Shown piece by piece: positions 1-6,075 of a stretch of DNA of 8,301 bases; position 1 is the first letter of the stretch; every line of letters begins with the position of its first letter. The DNA comes from Paracoccaceae bacterium. GTDB taxonomy: Bacteria; Pseudomonadota; Alphaproteobacteria; Rhodobacterales; Rhodobacteraceae. Below the pieces are notes generated by a model that saw only the letters and a list, made by a program, of their open reading frames with translations, had not been told where the DNA came from and made no database searches. Location of the stretch: positions 1 to 8,301 of the forward strand of contig JALSHL010000307.1 of assembly GCA_026982255.1 (NCBI GenBank), read 5' to 3'. The translations under genes were made by a program, and so were the position numbers.

Positions 1-89
1 TGGCCGTGCAGATAGGTGCCGCCAGCGTCGCCGTTTTCATCGGCATTTCGGTAATGTTCGAATCCGCCCCGATAATCCGGGGCACCTAG
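1..89 (+). CDS. C-terminal end of an unidentified membrane protein (partial)
   Basis: Reading from base 3, an uninterrupted frame of 28 codons ends at the TAG at 87-89. The encoded tail is mostly hydrophobic (roughly AVQIGAASVAVFIGISVMF) followed by a short polar end (ESAPIIRGT), which fits a final transmembrane helix with a short terminus. The start lies left of the window, so no family can be assigned. Codon third positions are G/C-rich like those of the neighbouring genes. Its stop overlaps the stop of the convergent dgkA by two bases (87-88), an arrangement that favours this being a real gene end. An open frame of this length can also occur by chance, so the call is tentative. Confidence 0.45.
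   Translation, partial: AVQIGAASVAVFIGISVMFESAPIIRGT
66..83. terminator. Hairpin at the convergent gene ends, possible bidirectional terminator
   Basis: GCCCCG (66-71) and CGGGGC (78-83) form a 6-bp perfect stem with a 6-nt loop. It lies inside the last codons of the rightward gene and just after the dgkA stop on the other strand. Neither side has a T-run, so intrinsic termination is uncertain; it may only protect 3' ends. Confidence 0.3.
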
Positions 90-454
90 CCAACCAGCAC
101 CAAGACCCAGACCACCAACGCCACGATAATGGCGAAAAACACCATCGCGCTGCCGATGTCCTTGGCCTTTTTCGACAATTCGTGATGGTCGCCGCTGACC
201 CGGTCCACCACGGTTTCAATCGCGGTGTTGGCCAGCTCCATCAAAACAATGTTCCACGAGAACGCCACCACCATTGCCCGCTCCAGCCCGCTCAGGTCCA
301 GCGCAAAAGCCAGAACCGTGGCCAACGCGGCCACGATGCTCCACTGGCGCATGCCTTCCTCGCTGCGCATGGCGGCGATAAAACCCTGCGTGGACCAGAT
401 CGCCGCATTGGTATTCCGGCGCAAAACACTTTTCACAAATCCCAACATGGACAC
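86..454 (-). CDS. dgkA: Diacylglycerol kinase (prokaryotic DgkA type)
   Basis: Small integral inner-membrane kinase that phosphorylates diacylglycerol to phosphatidic acid with ATP, recycling lipid from membrane-derived glycan synthesis or lipopolysaccharide modification. The 122 residues match the usual family length. The family signature is clear: ELANTAIE (residues 73-80) followed by VVDRV, then HELSKKAKDIGSA (91-103). E73, N76, E80, K98 and D99 correspond to E69, N72, E76, K94 and D95 of the E. coli enzyme, the catalytic and nucleotide/metal-binding residues. E32/E33 lie near the position of E28. Three hydrophobic helices are visible at about residues 40-54, 59-78 and 101-121. The start chosen is GTG at 454, with a G-rich stretch (complement of 466-473) about 11 nt upstream; ATG at 448 (two codons in) is an equally possible start. 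It is divergent from bioY and convergent with the fragment at 1-89. Confidence 0.95.
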   Translation of the reverse strand: MSMLGFVKSVLRRNTNAAIWSTQGFIAAMRSEEGMRQWSIVAALATVLAFALDLSGLERAMVVAFSWNIVLMELANTAIETVVDRVSGDHHELSKKAKDIGSAMVFFAIIVALVVWVLVLVG

Positions 455-459
455 ATGTT
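444..459. repeat. Inverted repeat over the dgkA start
   Basis: AACATG (444-449) and CATGTT (454-459) are perfect 6-bp arms separated by 4 bp. The repeat straddles the proposed dgkA start codon, so it could be a small operator or a hairpin masking the start. It is short enough to be chance. Confidence 0.25.
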
Positions 460-510
460 AAGCAGCCCCACCCGCAATTGCCAAGCCCGCTTTACCCTTG
501 CCTCGCCCGC

Positions 511-537
511 CGTTGCATGGCAAACAATGCTGCAACG
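511..537. promoter_or_regulatory. Inverted repeat upstream of bioY, candidate operator
   Basis: CGTTGCA (511-517) and TGCAACG (531-537) are perfect 7-bp arms around a 13-bp spacer, ending 24 bp before the chosen bioY start. A weak promoter-like pair, TTGCCT (498-503) and AACAAT (523-528), would put the -10 box inside the spacer, where a bound repressor would block transcription. It does not resemble the BioR (TTATnnATAA type) or BirA boxes, neither of which I found between 455 and 561. The rest of this dgkA-bioY gap shows no other clear signal. Confidence 0.35.
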
Positions 538-561
538 CAACCGGGAACAATGGAGATTGCA

Positions 562-1170
562 ATGGCAACCGCCACACTGAACAAAACCCTGACCGAGGAA
601 ATCTGGCACGCCGAGGGCACCGCCCTCTGGGTCAAACGCGCCATCATGGTCATCGCCGGCATCGCCATTCTCGCGCTGTCCGCCAAAATCAAGGTGCCGC
701 TGTCCTTCACACCGGTTCCGCTGACGCTGGGCACCTTTGCGGTGCTGACACTGGGCACGGCCTATGGCCCGCGCATGGGTCTGGTCACCATCATCGGCTA
801 TATGATCATCGGCGCGCTCGGCTTCGACGTGTTCTCCAAATCCTCGGCCGAGGTCAACGGCCTCACCTATATGCTCGGCTCCACCGGCGGCTATCTGGTC
901 GGCTTCGTTCTGGCCACCGTGGCGCTCGGCTTCGGCGCCCGTCGCGGCTGGGACCGGAACGTGTTCACCATGGCGCTGATGATGCTGGCCGGCACGGCGC
1001 TCATCTACCTGCCCGGCGCGGCATGGCTGTCGCACCTCTACGGTTTCGACGCCTCCACTGCCTTTGCCAAGGGCGTGGCCCCGTTCCTCGTGGTTGACGC
1101 GATCAAACTGGCCCTCGCCGCCCTGATCGTTCCGGCTGTCTGGAAACTGGTTGGCAAGGCCCGCGGCTGA
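562..1170 (+). CDS. bioY: Biotin ECF transporter substrate-binding protein BioY
   Basis: Integral membrane S-component that binds biotin with high affinity for uptake, alone or with the energy-coupling BioM/BioN or a shared ECF module. The 202-residue product (family about 190-200) has about six hydrophobic helices and BioY landmarks: FTPVPLTLGTF (49-59), LGTAYGPRMG (64-73), GSTGGYLVGF (106-115) and a C-terminal VVDAIKLALAALIVP stretch. The start at 562 is chosen because GGAG (552-555) sits 6 nt upstream. ATG at 550 or 517, or TTG at 478, would add up to 28 residues, but those lack a good ribosome site and the added segment is not membrane-like. No bioM or bioN follows: the next gene is on the other strand after a terminator, so this is a solo bioY here. 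Biotin as substrate rests on family membership. Confidence 0.93.
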   Translation: MATATLNKTLTEEIWHAEGTALWVKRAIMVIAGIAILALSAKIKVPLSFTPVPLTLGTFAVLTLGTAYGPRMGLVTIIGYMIIGALGFDVFSKSSAEVNGLTYMLGSTGGYLVGFVLATVALGFGARRGWDRNVFTMALMMLAGTALIYLPGAAWLSHLYGFDASTAFAKGVAPFLVVDAIKLALAALIVPAVWKLVGKARG

Positions 1171-1189
1171 TCCCGCCAACAGAATGCGA

Positions 1190-1217
1190 AAGGGGCGTCC
1201 TGCGGGGCGCCCTTTTT
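1190..1217 (+). terminator. Intrinsic terminator of bioY
   Basis: GGGCGTCC (1193-1200), loop TGCG (1201-1204) and GGGCGCCC (1205-1212) form an 8-bp stem with one G-T wobble, followed by TTTTT (1213-1217). It starts 22 bp after the bioY stop. The T-run overlaps the stop codon of the convergent regulator gene (1216-1218). On the other strand the hairpin is followed only by a short TTT, so it should terminate bioY better than the regulator. Confidence 0.85.
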
Positions 1218-2088
1218 ATATGAATTTGCGGAACAGCTTGGTGCGGTCGAACAGTTCTTCCAGCTCGCTCATCCGTTCCTTGGTGCTGTCCCACGTATGC
1301 CCCTGCACGCAGGCGACCATGGTTTCCACCAGCAACATCGTCACCGCATTGCTGTCCCATGCCGAGGGCGCCACGATCCGCGCATTGAACCGGTGCGTCG
1401 CACATTTCGACGCGGGCGAGCCCCACTGGTCGGTAAACAGCACGATCTCCACCCCGCGCGCCCTGGCCATCTCTGCCAACCGCAACAGATCGTGTTCATA
1501 GCGCCGGATGTCGAAGATCACCAATACATCGCCGGCCTTCATATCCAGCACATAATGCGGCCAGGCATTGGAATTCGACGCCACCAGCGTCACCCCCTCG
1601 CGCGCCACCTGCAAATGGGTGAACAGGTAATCCGCCAGCGCCCGCGTAATCCGCCCGCCAACAATATAGACCCGCCGCGCCGGATCGGCGAGCAACCCGC
1701 AAGCCCCGTCGAACTCCGCCGGATCGATCTGGCGCAGGGTGCGGCGCACGTTCTGCATCACCGCCTCGGCAAAACGGTTGAGGATATGTTCCTGCGGCGC
1801 ATGCTCGGCCCAGATGTCGTGCTTGGAAATCGGGTTTGAAATCTGCGCTTCCAGCTCCCCCCGCAATGCCGCCTGAAACTCGGGATAGCCCTTGAAACCC
1901 AGCTTCTGCACCATCCGTGCTACGGTCGGCGTCGAAACTCCCGCCTTCTGCGCCACCCTCGTGATACTGGCCAGACCGGAGACCGGATAATTCTCCAACA
2001 GCGAATTCGCCAGTTGCCGTTCGGCCCGTGTCAGCGAATCAAAATGGTCGTGCAACTTCTCGGAAATCGATCTGTTCGGCGTTTTCAA
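1216..2088 (-). CDS. RpiR/MurR-family transcriptional regulator (HTH + SIS)
   Basis: Cytoplasmic DNA-binding regulator, probably controlling the divergent operon starting at 2219. The 290-residue protein has an N-terminal RpiR helix-turn-helix domain (about 8-80), with the recognition region at SITRVAQKAGVSTPTVARMV (41-60) followed by LGFKGYPEF. It also has a C-terminal SIS domain (about 125-260), opening at VYIVGGRITRALADYL (140-155), which in this family binds a phosphorylated sugar or related effector. The start chosen is TTG at 2088: GGAG lies 9 nt upstream and a TATAAA box (2124-2119) lies upstream of it. The longer frame from TTG at 2148 would begin upstream of that promoter, has no ribosome site, and adds 20 residues (LHGTRRRYKF...) atypical of the family. 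No ATG exists near the N-terminus. Effector and repressor/activator mode cannot be read from sequence. It is convergent with bioY. Confidence 0.9.
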   Translation of the reverse strand: MKTPNRSISEKLHDHFDSLTRAERQLANSLLENYPVSGLASITRVAQKAGVSTPTVARMVQKLGFKGYPEFQAALRGELEAQISNPISKHDIWAEHAPQEHILNRFAEAVMQNVRRTLRQIDPAEFDGACGLLADPARRVYIVGGRITRALADYLFTHLQVAREGVTLVASNSNAWPHYVLDMKAGDVLVIFDIRRYEHDLLRLAEMARARGVEIVLFTDQWGSPASKCATHRFNARIVAPSAWDSNAVTMLLVETMVACVQGHTWDSTKERMSELEELFDRTKLFRKFI

Positions 2089-2118
2089 AAACCTGTGCTC
2101 CTGCGCAATTCTGTAAAA

Positions 2119-2148
2119 TTTATAACGACGCCGCGTTCCGTGCAACAA
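2119..2148 (-). promoter_or_regulatory. Putative promoter of the RpiR-family regulator
   Basis: On the minus strand TTGTTG (2148-2143) and TATAAA (2124-2119) are spaced 18 bp apart, placing the start of transcription near 2112, about 24 nt before the TTG start at 2088. The -35 box overlaps the palindrome at 2143-2168, which suggests autoregulation. Confidence 0.5.
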
Positions 2149-2168
2149 ATTTCACAGAAATTATGTTG
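2143..2168. promoter_or_regulatory. Palindromic operator candidate between divergent promoters
   Basis: Inner arms AATTTC (2148-2153) and GAAATT (2157-2162) are a perfect inverted repeat around ACA. Outer arms CAACA (2143-2147) and TGTTG (2164-2168) extend it, with one unpaired A at 2163. It overlaps the -35 boxes of both divergent promoters, the usual position for a regulator controlling itself and the neighbouring operon. Binding by the RpiR-family protein is inferred from position. Confidence 0.6.
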
Positions 2169-2195
2169 ACAGGTGGTAAAAGTCTGTTCAATTCT
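2166..2195 (+). promoter_or_regulatory. Putative promoter of the catabolic operon
   Basis: A perfect -35 box TTGACA (2166-2171) is followed 18 bp later by a weak -10, AATTCT (2190-2195). Transcription would begin near 2202, giving a leader of about 17 nt with the ribosome site CGGAG (2208-2212) 6 nt before the TTG start at 2219. The -35 overlaps the right end of the palindrome. The -10 is poor, so an activator may be needed. Confidence 0.5.
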
Positions 2196-2218
2196 TTACA
2201 AAACTACCGGAGTTTCCC

Positions 2219-3025
2219 TTGGGTAAAGACGAAAAGACACAGCTTCTGTCACCGGAAGAAGGGGCCGCCGTTTCGGTCAGCAATCAGGAAGGGTCCTCCC
2301 CCTTTCTGATCGTGTGCGAACACGCCTCCAGAACCATACCCGCCGGCCTCGGCGGTCTCGGCCTCGATGCCGGGGCCGCCGAAAGTCATATCGCCTGGGA
2401 TCCGGGCGCACTGGCGGTGGCGACGGAACTGTCGCACCTCCTCGACGCCCCCTTGGTCGCCGCACGGTTTTCCCGCCTCGCCTACGACTGCAACCGCCCG
2501 CCGGAATCCCCGGGGGCCATGCCGGAAAAAAGCGAGATCTACGACATCCCCGGCAACCGCGCGCTATCACCCGAAGACCGTGCGCGGCGCGTCGAATCCC
2601 TGTATGAACCCTTCCGCAACGCCGTGACCGACACCATTACCGCCCGTATGCTTCAGGGCAACCCGCCGGTTCTGGTCACCATCCACAGCTTCACCCCCGT
2701 CTATTTCGGCAAGAAACGCGACGTCGAACTCGGCATCCTGCATGACGAGGATTCCACCCTTGCCGATGCGATGCTGGCCAATGCGGACAAAACCACGATG
2801 CTGGCACGGCGCAACGAACCCTACGGCGCCGCCGACGGCGTGACCCATACGCTGAAACTGCACGGCCTCGCCAATGGCCTGCTGAACGTGATGATCGAGG
2901 TCCGCAACGACCTGCTGCCCGACGAACCCGCGCAGAAAAAAGTCGCGACGGAGCTGGCCGACATGCTGCGCGCCGCCCTCGCAAGTCTTGAAACCACCCC
3001 CGTGACGGAGAACACAAATGCCTAG
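2219..3025 (+). CDS. N-formylglutamate amidohydrolase family hydrolase
   Basis: Cytoplasmic zinc-type amidohydrolase of the family that cleaves N-formyl-L-glutamate to formate and glutamate (HutG branch and 'predicted N-formylglutamate amidohydrolase' relatives). The 268 residues match family length. Conserved blocks in order: VCEHASRTIP (32-41), HIAWDPGA (57-64), FSRLAYDCNRPPES (84-97), IYDIPGN (107-113), TIHSFTPV (154-161), NEPYG (199-203) and LHGLANGLLNVMIEVRNDLL (214-233). The E/H, D/N/R, HSF and EVRND blocks are likely metal and substrate sites. The start is TTG at 2219, preceded by CGGAG with 6-nt spacing. It is first in the operon, and its last codons overlap the dctQ start by 8 nt. 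No other histidine-utilisation gene is present, and the operon contains a gamma-glutamyl ligase, so its natural substrate may be another N-substituted glutamate. The family is sure; the substrate is open. Confidence 0.9.
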   Translation: MGKDEKTQLLSPEEGAAVSVSNQEGSSPFLIVCEHASRTIPAGLGGLGLDAGAAESHIAWDPGALAVATELSHLLDAPLVAARFSRLAYDCNRPPESPGAMPEKSEIYDIPGNRALSPEDRARRVESLYEPFRNAVTDTITARMLQGNPPVLVTIHSFTPVYFGKKRDVELGILHDEDSTLADAMLANADKTTMLARRNEPYGAADGVTHTLKLHGLANGLLNVMIEVRNDLLPDEPAQKKVATELADMLRAALASLETTPVTENTNA

Positions 3026-3614
3026 ATGGATGCGCACATATGTCCGTGTCATCACGGCGATCAACTATCGCGTTGGCCGCTTTGCCATGTATCTGATTTT
3101 CGTCCTGATGGGCATCCTGCTCTGGTCGTCGATCTCCAAAACCTTCTTCAACCCGTCACTCTGGACGCTGGAAATGGCGCAGTTCACCATGGTCGCCTAC
3201 TACCTGCTCGGCGGGCCGTATTCGATGCAGCTCGGCGGGCATGTGCGCATGGACCTGCTCTACGGCAGCTGGTCGGACAAGACCAAGGCATGGGTGGACG
3301 CCTTCACCATCTTTACCCTGATTTTCTATCTCGGCGTGCTGCTTTACGGCGGCATCTCCAGCGCCGCCTACTCCATGGGCTATTTCGGCAGCGAGCCGAT
3401 CGTGTTCTGGAAGGACCTGCTGTTCGCCTATGTCACCGGCGGCGCCGACGCGGCGAAGGAGGTCACCGGCTACATGGAGCGTTCCCCGACCGCATGGCGC
3501 CCCTACCTCTGGCCGATCAAGGTCATCGCATCCTTCGGCATCTTCATGATGCTGCTACAGGCCATAGCCGTCTTTTTCATAGACATTGCCAAAATCCGCG
3601 GAGAAGAAATCTGA
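3018..3614 (+). CDS. dctQ: TRAP transporter small membrane subunit (DctQ family)
   Basis: Inner-membrane small subunit of a tripartite ATP-independent periplasmic transporter, which works with DctM to move a substrate delivered by the periplasmic binding protein using an ion gradient. The 198 residues contain four hydrophobic segments (about 22-40, 53-68, 96-115 and 168-190). The DctQ hallmark GGHVRMDLLYGSWSDKTKAW is at 73-92, and an SPTAWRPYLWPIK motif precedes the last helix. Between helices 3 and 4 there is an extra stretch of about 30 residues (about 121-152), making it longer than many DctQ proteins (about 160-180). The start at 3018 has GGAG (3007-3010) 7 nt upstream and overlaps the preceding gene by 8 nt, implying translational coupling. 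The stop TGA shares one base with the dctM ATG. Confidence 0.93.
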   Translation: MPRWMRTYVRVITAINYRVGRFAMYLIFVLMGILLWSSISKTFFNPSLWTLEMAQFTMVAYYLLGGPYSMQLGGHVRMDLLYGSWSDKTKAWVDAFTIFTLIFYLGVLLYGGISSAAYSMGYFGSEPIVFWKDLLFAYVTGGADAAKEVTGYMERSPTAWRPYLWPIKVIASFGIFMMLLQAIAVFFIDIAKIRGEEI

Positions 3615-4939
3615 TGTCCTTTGAAATGATCGCCCTGCTGATGTTCGCATCCATGATGCTGATGCTGATGTCCGGCCAGCGTGTTTTCGCGGCTATCGGC
3701 TTCGTCGCCGTCGGCGCGGCCATGCTGCTCTGGGGGGATGGCGGGGTCGAGATCGCCTTCACCGCCAGCATGAAACTGATGAAATGGTATCCGCTGCTGA
3801 CCCTGCCGCTGTTCATCTACATGGGATTCATCCTGTCGGAATCCGGCATCGCCGACGATTTGTATAAAATGTTCCACGTCTGGACCGGTGGACTGAACGG
3901 CGGGCTGGCCATCGGCACTATCGGGTTGATGGTGCTGATCTCGGCCATGAACGGGCTTTCGGTGGCCGGTATGGCCATCGGCGCCACCATCGCCCTGCCG
4001 GAACTGCTCAAACGCGGCTACGACAAACGGATGATATCGGGCGTCATTCAGGCCGGATCGTCCCTCGGCATCCTCGTCCCGCCCTCCGTGGTGCTGGTGC
4101 TTTACGCCATGATCGCGCGCCAGCCGGTCGGGCAGCTCTGGCTGGCCGGTGTCATCCCGGGGCTGATGATGGCCGCCATGTTCGTCATCTACATCGCCAT
4201 CCGCTGCAGGATTAACCCCTCGCTCGGTCCGGTCCTCAGCCAGGAGGAACGCGACAGCATCACCATGAAGGAAAAACTCCGCCTGCTCAGGGCCGGCATG
4301 CTGCCGCTGGTGATTTTCTTCGTGATGATGTTCCCCTTCGTCAAAGGCTGGACCAGCCTGGTCGAAAGCTCCGCCGTCGGTGCCATGACCGCCACCCTCG
4401 CCGCCCTGCTCAAGGGCCGCCTGACCCGCAAGGTCATGGACACCACCATCCGCGAGACGCTCAACATCTCCGCCATGTTCATGTGGATCATTCTGGCCGC
4501 TCTGGCCTTCGGCGCGGTCTTCGACGGCGTCGGCGCGGTCAAGGCGATCAAGAGCTTCTTCCTCGACGGTCTCGGCCTGTCGCCGTGGCAGGTCCTGATC
4601 CTGATGCAGGTCTCCTTCCTGCTGATGGGCACCTTCCTCGACGACACGGCGATGCTGGTGATCGTCGCCCCGCTCTATGTGCCGCTGGTCGGCTCTCTGG
4701 GCTTCGATCTGATCTGGTACGGCGTTCTTTATACAATCACCTCGCAGATCGCGTATATGACCCCGCCATTCGGCTACAACCTGTTCCTGATGCGCGCCAT
4801 GGCCCCGCCCGAGATCACCCTGCGCGACATCTATACCTCGATCATCCCGTTCGTGGGCGTGATGCTGCTGGCCCTGACCGCCATCATCATCTTCCCGCAG
4901 ATCGCCCTGTGGCTGCCCGAACTGGTTTACGGAAAATAA
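3614..4939 (+). CDS. dctM: TRAP transporter large membrane subunit (DctM family)
   Basis: Main permease subunit of the TRAP transporter, forming the substrate path across the inner membrane and coupling uptake to an ion gradient. The 441-residue product (family about 425-440) is hydrophobic throughout with about 12 segments. It carries family motifs: LPLFIYMGFILSESGIADDLY (64-84), an SAMNGLSVAGMA block (110-121), GSSLGILVPPS (148-158), and in the C-terminal half TFLDDTAMLVIVAPLY and MTPPFGYNLFLMR, which mirror the first-half repeat. ATG at 3614 overlaps the dctQ stop (TGATG) and has GGAG (3600-3603) 10 nt upstream. The frame stays open further left to about 3026, but that stretch is the out-of-frame image of dctQ. 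The substrate cannot be deduced from this subunit. Confidence 0.95.
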   Translation: MSFEMIALLMFASMMLMLMSGQRVFAAIGFVAVGAAMLLWGDGGVEIAFTASMKLMKWYPLLTLPLFIYMGFILSESGIADDLYKMFHVWTGGLNGGLAIGTIGLMVLISAMNGLSVAGMAIGATIALPELLKRGYDKRMISGVIQAGSSLGILVPPSVVLVLYAMIARQPVGQLWLAGVIPGLMMAAMFVIYIAIRCRINPSLGPVLSQEERDSITMKEKLRLLRAGMLPLVIFFVMMFPFVKGWTSLVESSAVGAMTATLAALLKGRLTRKVMDTTIRETLNISAMFMWIILAALAFGAVFDGVGAVKAIKSFFLDGLGLSPWQVLILMQVSFLLMGTFLDDTAMLVIVAPLYVPLVGSLGFDLIWYGVLYTITSQIAYMTPPFGYNLFLMRAMAPPEITLRDIYTSIIPFVGVMLLALTAIIIFPQIALWLPELVYGK

Positions 4940-5032
4940 GGACATAAGGAGGAGGAAATCCTCCAGCACAACGGCCCGGAAATAACGGGCAAAACCCCGG
5001 GGGGACTTCCCCTCTCAACAAGGAGAAGAAAC
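4940..5032 (+). other. Structured dctM-dctP spacer
   Basis: This 93-nt gap holds three potential hairpins. GGAGGA (4948-4953) pairs with TCCTCC (4959-4964); GCCCG (4974-4978) with CGGGC (4986-4990); GGGG (5001-5004) with CCCC (5009-5012). None is followed by a T-run. A strong Shine-Dalgarno-like AAGGAGGAGG (4946-4955) has no start codon after it and is locked in the first hairpin. The true dctP ribosome site is AAGGAG at 5020-5025. Such spacers often favour mRNA processing that raises binding-protein output; this role is inferred. Confidence 0.5.
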
Positions 5033-6067
5033 ATGACTACCAGACGCAATTTCCTCAAAACCGCCGGCATTGCCGGTGCTGCCACGCTGGCAGCGCCTGC
5101 TGTCCGCGGTGCGGCTCCGATCAAATGGCGCCTGCAGACCTACGCCGGTCCCGCGCTGGCCGAAAAGGTCATCAAACCGGCGGTGGACACCTTCAACGCC
5201 CTCGCCGGCGACGAAATGCAGATCGAGCTGTATACAGCCGACCAGCTGGTCCCGACCGGCGAGCTGTTCCGCGCCATGCAGCGTGGCACTATCGACGCGG
5301 TGCAGTCGGACGATGACTCCATGGCCTCCCCGACCGAAGTAACGGTTTTCGGCGGCTACTTCCCCTTCGCCAGCCGCTATTCGCTGGATGTCCCGGTGCT
5401 GTTCAACCAGTATGGCCTCGGTGACATCTGGTCGAAGGAATACGAAAAGGTCGGCGTGAAATGGATTTCCGCCGGTTCGTGGGATCCCTGCCACTTCAAC
5501 ACGAAGGAGCCGATCACCAGCCTGAAGGACTTCGAGGGCAAGCGCATCTTCACCTTCCCGACCGCCGGCCGCTTCATGAGCCAGTTCGGCATGGTGCCCG
5601 TCACCCTGCCGTGGGAGGACATCGAGGTTGCGGTGCAGACCGGCGAACTCGACGGTATCGGCTGGTCCGGCATCACCGAGGATTACACCGTCGGCTGGGC
5701 GGACGTCACCGACTACTTCCTGACCAACAACATCTCGGGCGCATGGATCGGCCACTTCTTCGCCAACATGGACCGCTATAACGAGCTGTCCCCGCGTCTG
5801 CAGCTGATGCTGAAAACCGTCATGGACCAGTCCCACTACCACCGCCAGTGGTGGTATTGGGGCGGCGAGGCCTCGTTGCGTGTCAACGGCACCAAAATGA
5901 AGCTGACCTCCATCCCCGACGAGGAATGGGCCACGGTCGAAACCGCCGCGCGCAAGTTCTGGGACGAGATCGCGCAGGAATCGGACATCAAGTCCAAGGT
6001 CGTGCAGGTGTTCAAGGACTACAACGAAACGATGGACAAGGCCGGCCGGCCCTATCGTTACGGCTGA
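5033..6067 (+). CDS. dctP: TRAP transporter periplasmic substrate-binding protein (DctP family)
   Basis: Periplasmic binding protein that captures the substrate and hands it to DctQM. The 344-residue precursor begins with a Tat signal: TTRRNFLK (2-9), a short hydrophobic stretch GIAGAATLAAPAV (12-24), and a probable cleavage site near the Ala residues at 27-28. The mature part has DctP-family order: LYTADQLVPTGELFRAMQRGTIDAV (66-90), then the linker LKDFEGKRIFTFPTAGRF (164-181), then VTLPWEDIEVAVQTGELDGI. By eye, the position usually holding the carboxylate-binding Arg (K-I-R-T/x-P type) is Phe173, with Arg at 171 and 180 nearby. The middle is rich in aromatic residues (WISAGSWDPCHF, HYHRQWWYWGG). 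AAGGAG (5020-5025) lies 7 nt before the ATG. The substrate may not be a simple dicarboxylate. Confidence 0.93.
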   Translation: MTTRRNFLKTAGIAGAATLAAPAVRGAAPIKWRLQTYAGPALAEKVIKPAVDTFNALAGDEMQIELYTADQLVPTGELFRAMQRGTIDAVQSDDDSMASPTEVTVFGGYFPFASRYSLDVPVLFNQYGLGDIWSKEYEKVGVKWISAGSWDPCHFNTKEPITSLKDFEGKRIFTFPTAGRFMSQFGMVPVTLPWEDIEVAVQTGELDGIGWSGITEDYTVGWADVTDYFLTNNISGAWIGHFFANMDRYNELSPRLQLMLKTVMDQSHYHRQWWYWGGEASLRVNGTKMKLTSIPDEEWATVETAARKFWDEIAQESDIKSKVVQVFKDYNETMDKAGRPYRYG

Positions 6068-6075
6068 TAAAAACC

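Noticed and set aside
433..1179. Long minus-strand open frame opposite bioY
   Set aside because: Its product is a low-complexity H/Q/G/E-rich sequence typical of the antisense of a GC-rich membrane-protein gene; BioY explains the region fully.
3026..3613. N-terminal extension of DctM giving a 637-residue protein (possible DctQ-DctM fusion)
   Set aside because: The extension is in a different frame from dctQ and is Arg/His-rich with no membrane helices; separate dctQ and dctM with a TGATG junction are clear.
3503..4969. 488-codon minus-strand open frame opposite dctM
   Set aside because: It is rich in His, Asp, Gln and Gly with no domain, as expected from the complement of hydrophobic codons; DctM is unambiguous on the plus strand.
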